Source of the DNA: Sphagnum compactum
Taxonomy: Eukaryota > Bryophyta > Sphagnopsida > Sphagnales
DNA length: 64,000 nucleotides
Assembly (NCBI GenBank): GCA_965153455.1
Contig: OZ234497.1
Span: 4,402,001 to 4,466,000, forward strand
Direction: 5' to 3'
The notes under the pieces were generated by a model, which searched no databases, was not told the origin of the DNA, and saw only the letters and a program-made list of their open reading frames with translations. Below, in pieces: positions 59,970-64,000 of the stretch. The translations under genes were made by a program, and so were the position numbers. The stretch's first letter is position 1; every line of letters starts with the position of its first letter.

Positions 59970-60100
59970 AAAATAAACTCATGGACTCCATTAGTAATCA
60001 AGTGATGTGATGTCGGTTCATAAAATAAAATTGCTCTCCTAAAGAAAATATTATCATCATCCCCCTCATATTCCTCCTCCTTTGTTGTACTTACTTATCT

Positions 60101-60127
60101 ATGTATGTATGTATGTATGTATGTATT
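60101..60127. repeat. (ATGT)n microsatellite
   Basis: About six to seven ATGT units. Other short tetranucleotide tracts occur at 55253-55272 (CCGT/CCAT) and 59479-59513 (GAAT, then GCAA). Confidence 0.9.
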
Positions 60128-60524
60128 CTAGTGAGTTTGAATAACTTCATCTAGTCAAGGTTCATAATACTCTTATGATGATAACTGTACATGATATTGA
60201 AGCCATTAAGTAAAGATCATATTGGACAAACTCAAGTACAATTGCCTTTTTCTTTAATTTGTCTTCATTGGACACCTATGAGTCACCCATGTATGTGGAT
60301 TATATAATAAAACCTTGTCTGACAAAATCAAATACAACTGCCATTTGTTAATCCTAAAGACCACTAAGGAAATTCTTAGTGATTTGGCAATTTGATATGG
60401 GCCATCTTTGCTCTCTACAATTTGAGGGCCATTTGCTTTCTTTTTTTGGGTAATTTTTATTGTAGTCTCCCTGAGTAGGGGATTTTCTTTTTTTCTTTTT
60501 GTGAGGTTGGTGGACCATCTACAA

Positions 60525-60690
60525 GAGAACTTAGCCAAATTTGGCTATAGATCAGAAAGAAAAGTAGAATTTTTAGAAACCCACCATATATTGGCGAAAT
60601 GGAAGAATTTATGGTCTAGACTGTAAACACATGATTTCAAGTTTTTTTTCCTTGAAATATGGTGAATTTGGGCCTTTTTTCCCCCCAAAA
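60525..60690. repeat. Dispersed repeat with TTAGCCAAAT end, copy 4
   Basis: Begins with the 16-base perfect palindrome TAGCCAAATTTGGCTA (60531-60546) and ends TGGTGAATTTGGGCCTTTTT, like copy 2. A further TTTAGCCAAATATG lies at 60829. Confidence 0.4.
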
Positions 60691-63600
60691 AAGCTTGTTT
60701 GGACAAGCCTCAACCCCTTTATTTTTGTCATCAACTGGCAAAATTTCATCACAAATAAAAACATTGAGCCTATGTGGCAATCATTTATGGCAAGATATAG
60801 AAAAGAAATGGTGATCATCCCTAAGAGGATTTAGCCAAATATGACTTTAAATGAGATATTAAGTGCAAATCTTTTATCAACCTTCTATATTTATTGCTAC
60901 GCACTGAAAAGAAAATACAAAGAAATTCCAATTTTCACTCCTTTTTTTTCCCCCCTCCCTTTCCTTCTGGTTATTGGAACCCTCCAAAATCATTTCATTT
61001 TCAAAAAATAAAATAAAAATTATTTCATTTTCGGGGAAATTTCACCAATAGAAAATGGATGACAAGAGCATTATTTTGGTTCATAACAAGTTCATATACT
61101 TTTTCACACCCAATTCTTTATGTTTAGGTTTTCAATAAAATTTTCCTCATGCTTTACAATGGGGAAAGCTCATAGGTGGGGGACAATCCCAAAATATGGG
61201 GGTCGACTTGGCTACCACATCATCTGAGGTCCCTTGTTTTGTGAATACCCCCACCCTAGTGCTTTACCCTACATTGCAAAAAAACCCTTCAATTTATATT
61301 AAATAATAAATAAATAAATAATTTTGTCATATATATATTTTTCGAGATGACTATATAATGGAAGATAGGGTGGGAATTCATAACCCACATAAGATTGATG
61401 ACAAGTTGGAAAAATTTCTGTCAAATTTTGGAAGTTATTTTTCCTCATTTGCATCCTTTTGTCCTTTTTTTTAAATTTTAAACTTTTTTTAAAATTTTAA
61501 TTTCATTTTATCTACGCTAACAAAAAATTGAAGTAAAAAATTTAATTATAGATTTGTTACCCAAAAATTTGATAAAAACTTGACCCTTTTCATTTAGACA
61601 TAAAAAACACATCATGCTAATATAAAATGCCAACAATTCTAGGGTCAACACAAAATACAGTACACAATTTGACTACCTTACTAGCCCCAAAAACTAGGGT
61701 AAATTTAGATTTAAATTTCTTTAATTAAAAAATATATATACATTTTAGTTTAAGGATCAGAGATAAAACAAATTTTCAATAATATTAATTTAAAAACTGC
61801 ATTGTTAGAATAAGTTTTCAATAGGTTTTTCTAAATGCAAATAACTATTGACCTTGTTTTTTGCAATGTGTACTTTTTTATATACTTTATCATGTCTTCA
61901 ATCTATAAATAAAATAGAGACAACGCAAAGTGAAAAATTAGAAAACGTATAATGACACCAACATTGCAACAAAAAAATCATCATGCTCTTGTAAAGAACA
62001 ATTCAAATTTGCACAAAGCAATACGGTCCAAACTAGCTAATAAAAAGCATTTGCCCCAAGGATTTATCCTTAAAAGCATAATATTTTACAAAATGTTCTT
62101 AAAATTGTGATTTGCAAATTGCTTTAAAACTTATTTTAATTCTTATGACTGAAAAAGAATGTTAAGTTATACTGATACGTCAAGGTGTACTAAAACATAC
62201 TACATAAAAATTCATTTAAAATACATTTTAAGCCTTATTTTTTATTTTTTAGATAATGAAAAACATTAGTTACAATTTTTGTAAAATGATTTTGAGTATT
62301 TCATAATTATTCAATTTATTTCAAACTTATTCAATTTTTTGATAATACATTACAAATATTACTACACAAGTTCATTAAAAATTTATCAATTTAAGTTTCA
62401 TGATCACAGTGAAAATATAAATGATGGTTACATTTTGGAGTGACTCCTATTACCCTATTTGAACCTATTGATAAATTCCAAAAGATTCTTCAATTTCCTT
62501 CAAATTTTTATGAGAATAAAATGTTTTTGGGGGGGTTTCTAATAGTCAGCATTATAAGGATTCTTAAATGTTTTTTCCCTCTCATGACGCAATTTGTTAA
62601 TAGCCAAATTTCACCTTTCTATTCAGATGAAAAATGATTTTGTGTATATTTTTCAATGCTATTAAAAAAATGTATTTTCTGACCCATTTAAATAAATTAT
62701 CCATTTCATATAAAAGGGGGGAAAAAAGGGGTTAGGTCTACATTTTGCATGTCTCATTTTCAAATCTTTCTCCAGTGTCAAGTTGTCAAGACAAGACACA
62801 CATTTTATAAAACCATGAAAATTCCGATAGTGGAGCAGCTTTGAACTAAATGCTAGAATGGTTCTATATTTTGAGAAAAGAAAATATTTATCCATTTACA
62901 ATAGGAAGAAGAAGAATCCCATAAACATTCATTAAGAGCCCAACAAAATCCAAAACTCAAAAGATGAAAACTCTCTACCAATAAAATAACCCAATGTTTT
63001 TTCTCAACTTTTTGTCATGAGTAAAGAATATTGGGACTCATTCTACCTTTTACAATTTGTTTATTTAGTTATTTATTTATTTTGGCACCTTTCATAATTT
63101 TCAAAGAATAGAATCACATTATTACAAGATGAAGAAGAATCAACATACTTCAGAAACCAAAAAAGATTATTTAGTACTTGGATTACACAATGTGATGTCA
63201 TAGTTGGTGTTTTTGCACTACACTTCACATGTCTGAAGTGCTCCACTTAGGTCATTGTGTTGTGGTAAAGTAGAGTTTCTCTATTCTCTAAAGAACAATC
63301 ATAAGTGGTACCCAATGTGTGTGTGAGCAATGAGTTATAAAGGTAAGGATTGTTACTTCGGAAAGTTTGCAATGTTCCCATAGCTATTTGAAAGGCAAAT
63401 GCCATCAAGAATTTGGGGAAGGTTTTGGTGTAGGCTAAAGTGTGGGCATTCCCAAAATAATGGGCCCAAGACAAGGTGATAGCCAAGTCAAGCCTTGTGT
63501 TTTTGGGAATGTCCCTCACTAGTGGGCTTTTACCCGTCGTAATACATAGATTACGAGGCGTAGCAGGTGGAGGGTATTTATGCTTATTCCTTAAGAGATC

Positions 63601-64000
63601 GTACACCTAAAATAGGCTTGGGAGCCCTTGTAAGAGGGATATTCATGGATATAAAGTGGCCTCCAAATATGCTTAGGAACTTTCTCCAAGTGCTTTATGA
63701 GCAAATAAAAAGGGAATTGTTGGAACTTTAAAATGAAAAAAAATTGGCACAAGAAAGTTGGTTTGGCCTAATGCCTATGTTGTTGCCATGCACACCAAAG
63801 GTGGAAAGGAAAAAGATAAAGAGTTCCCATAATGTGAAAGTACCTAATGATCACAATGTCGCGACTCAACATCCTTTTTCTCATCACCTATGGGGTGGTA
63901 ACCATGTGAGAAAATCCACAATCAACATGGGACCAACAAATGCAATAATCTTGAAAAGAAATTTATTCCTAAAGTTTTGGGTTGGCTTATCATGGCTAGC
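60691..64000. other. AT-rich intergenic DNA, no gene seen
   Basis: A 119-codon minus-strand frame at 63606-63247 (starting MYDLLRNKHKYPPPATPRNL) has no recognised family. Near it TTGGGAATGTCCC and CATTCCCAAAA form an inverted pair (63448-63515). The rest is strongly AT-rich with stops in every frame. Confidence 0.5.

Noticed and set aside
63247-63606. 119-codon minus-strand ATG frame
   Set aside because: No family recognised and no gene context; kept only as a remark in the intergenic entry.

Overview
The window is nuclear DNA of a land plant with a large, repeat-rich genome. It is AT-rich, and almost all of the many short open reading frames are chance frames. The only gene readable with confidence is a five-coding-exon IQD (IQ67-domain) calmodulin-binding protein gene on the minus strand (48,062-50,712), a family specific to plants. 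The rest is decayed transposon sequence: three hAT transposase pseudogenes, one non-LTR reverse-transcriptase pseudogene, one Ty1/copia pseudogene and many MITE-like inverted-repeat elements. Gene density and transposon type suggest a fern, lycophyte or gymnosperm, but the sequence does not settle which.

Layout. 0-5 kb: repeats, including a TAA-flanked MITE (2,993-3,362) and two copies (A, B) of a palindrome-bearing MITE-like family. 5-7.6 kb: AT-rich, then GT-rich low-complexity DNA. 7.6-14.3 kb: a plus-strand hAT pseudogene split in two, with a plus-strand non-LTR retroelement pseudogene lying between the halves. 14.3-20.9 kb: intergenic, with microsatellites, a 192-bp tandem array, a perfect 29-bp hairpin and a tRNA-like SINE candidate. 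20.9-26.1 kb: a less AT-rich island with exon-like stretches on both strands that I cannot join into a gene. 26-30 kb: repeats, including a 385-bp TAA-flanked MITE. 30.4-40.7 kb: MITE copy C, AC-rich DNA, a minus-strand hAT pseudogene, then a plus-strand copia pseudogene whose integrase is interrupted by about 660 bp. 40.7-46.1 kb: stem-loops, a second TAA-type MITE, and copies D and E of the palindrome family. 48.0-53.6 kb: the IQD gene with its inferred long 5' leader and promoter. 53.6-64 kb: AT-rich DNA with a third hAT pseudogene (57.2-58.1 kb) and a 160-bp element with perfect 46-bp inverted arms (59,810-59,969).

No operons, rRNA, tRNA or CRISPR features are visible. The IQD product would bind calmodulin or CaM-like proteins; nothing else here appears to act with it. 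The most unusual material is non-coding: the perfect snapback at 59.8 kb, the five-copy MITE-like family with a conserved internal palindrome, and the nested transposon structures.
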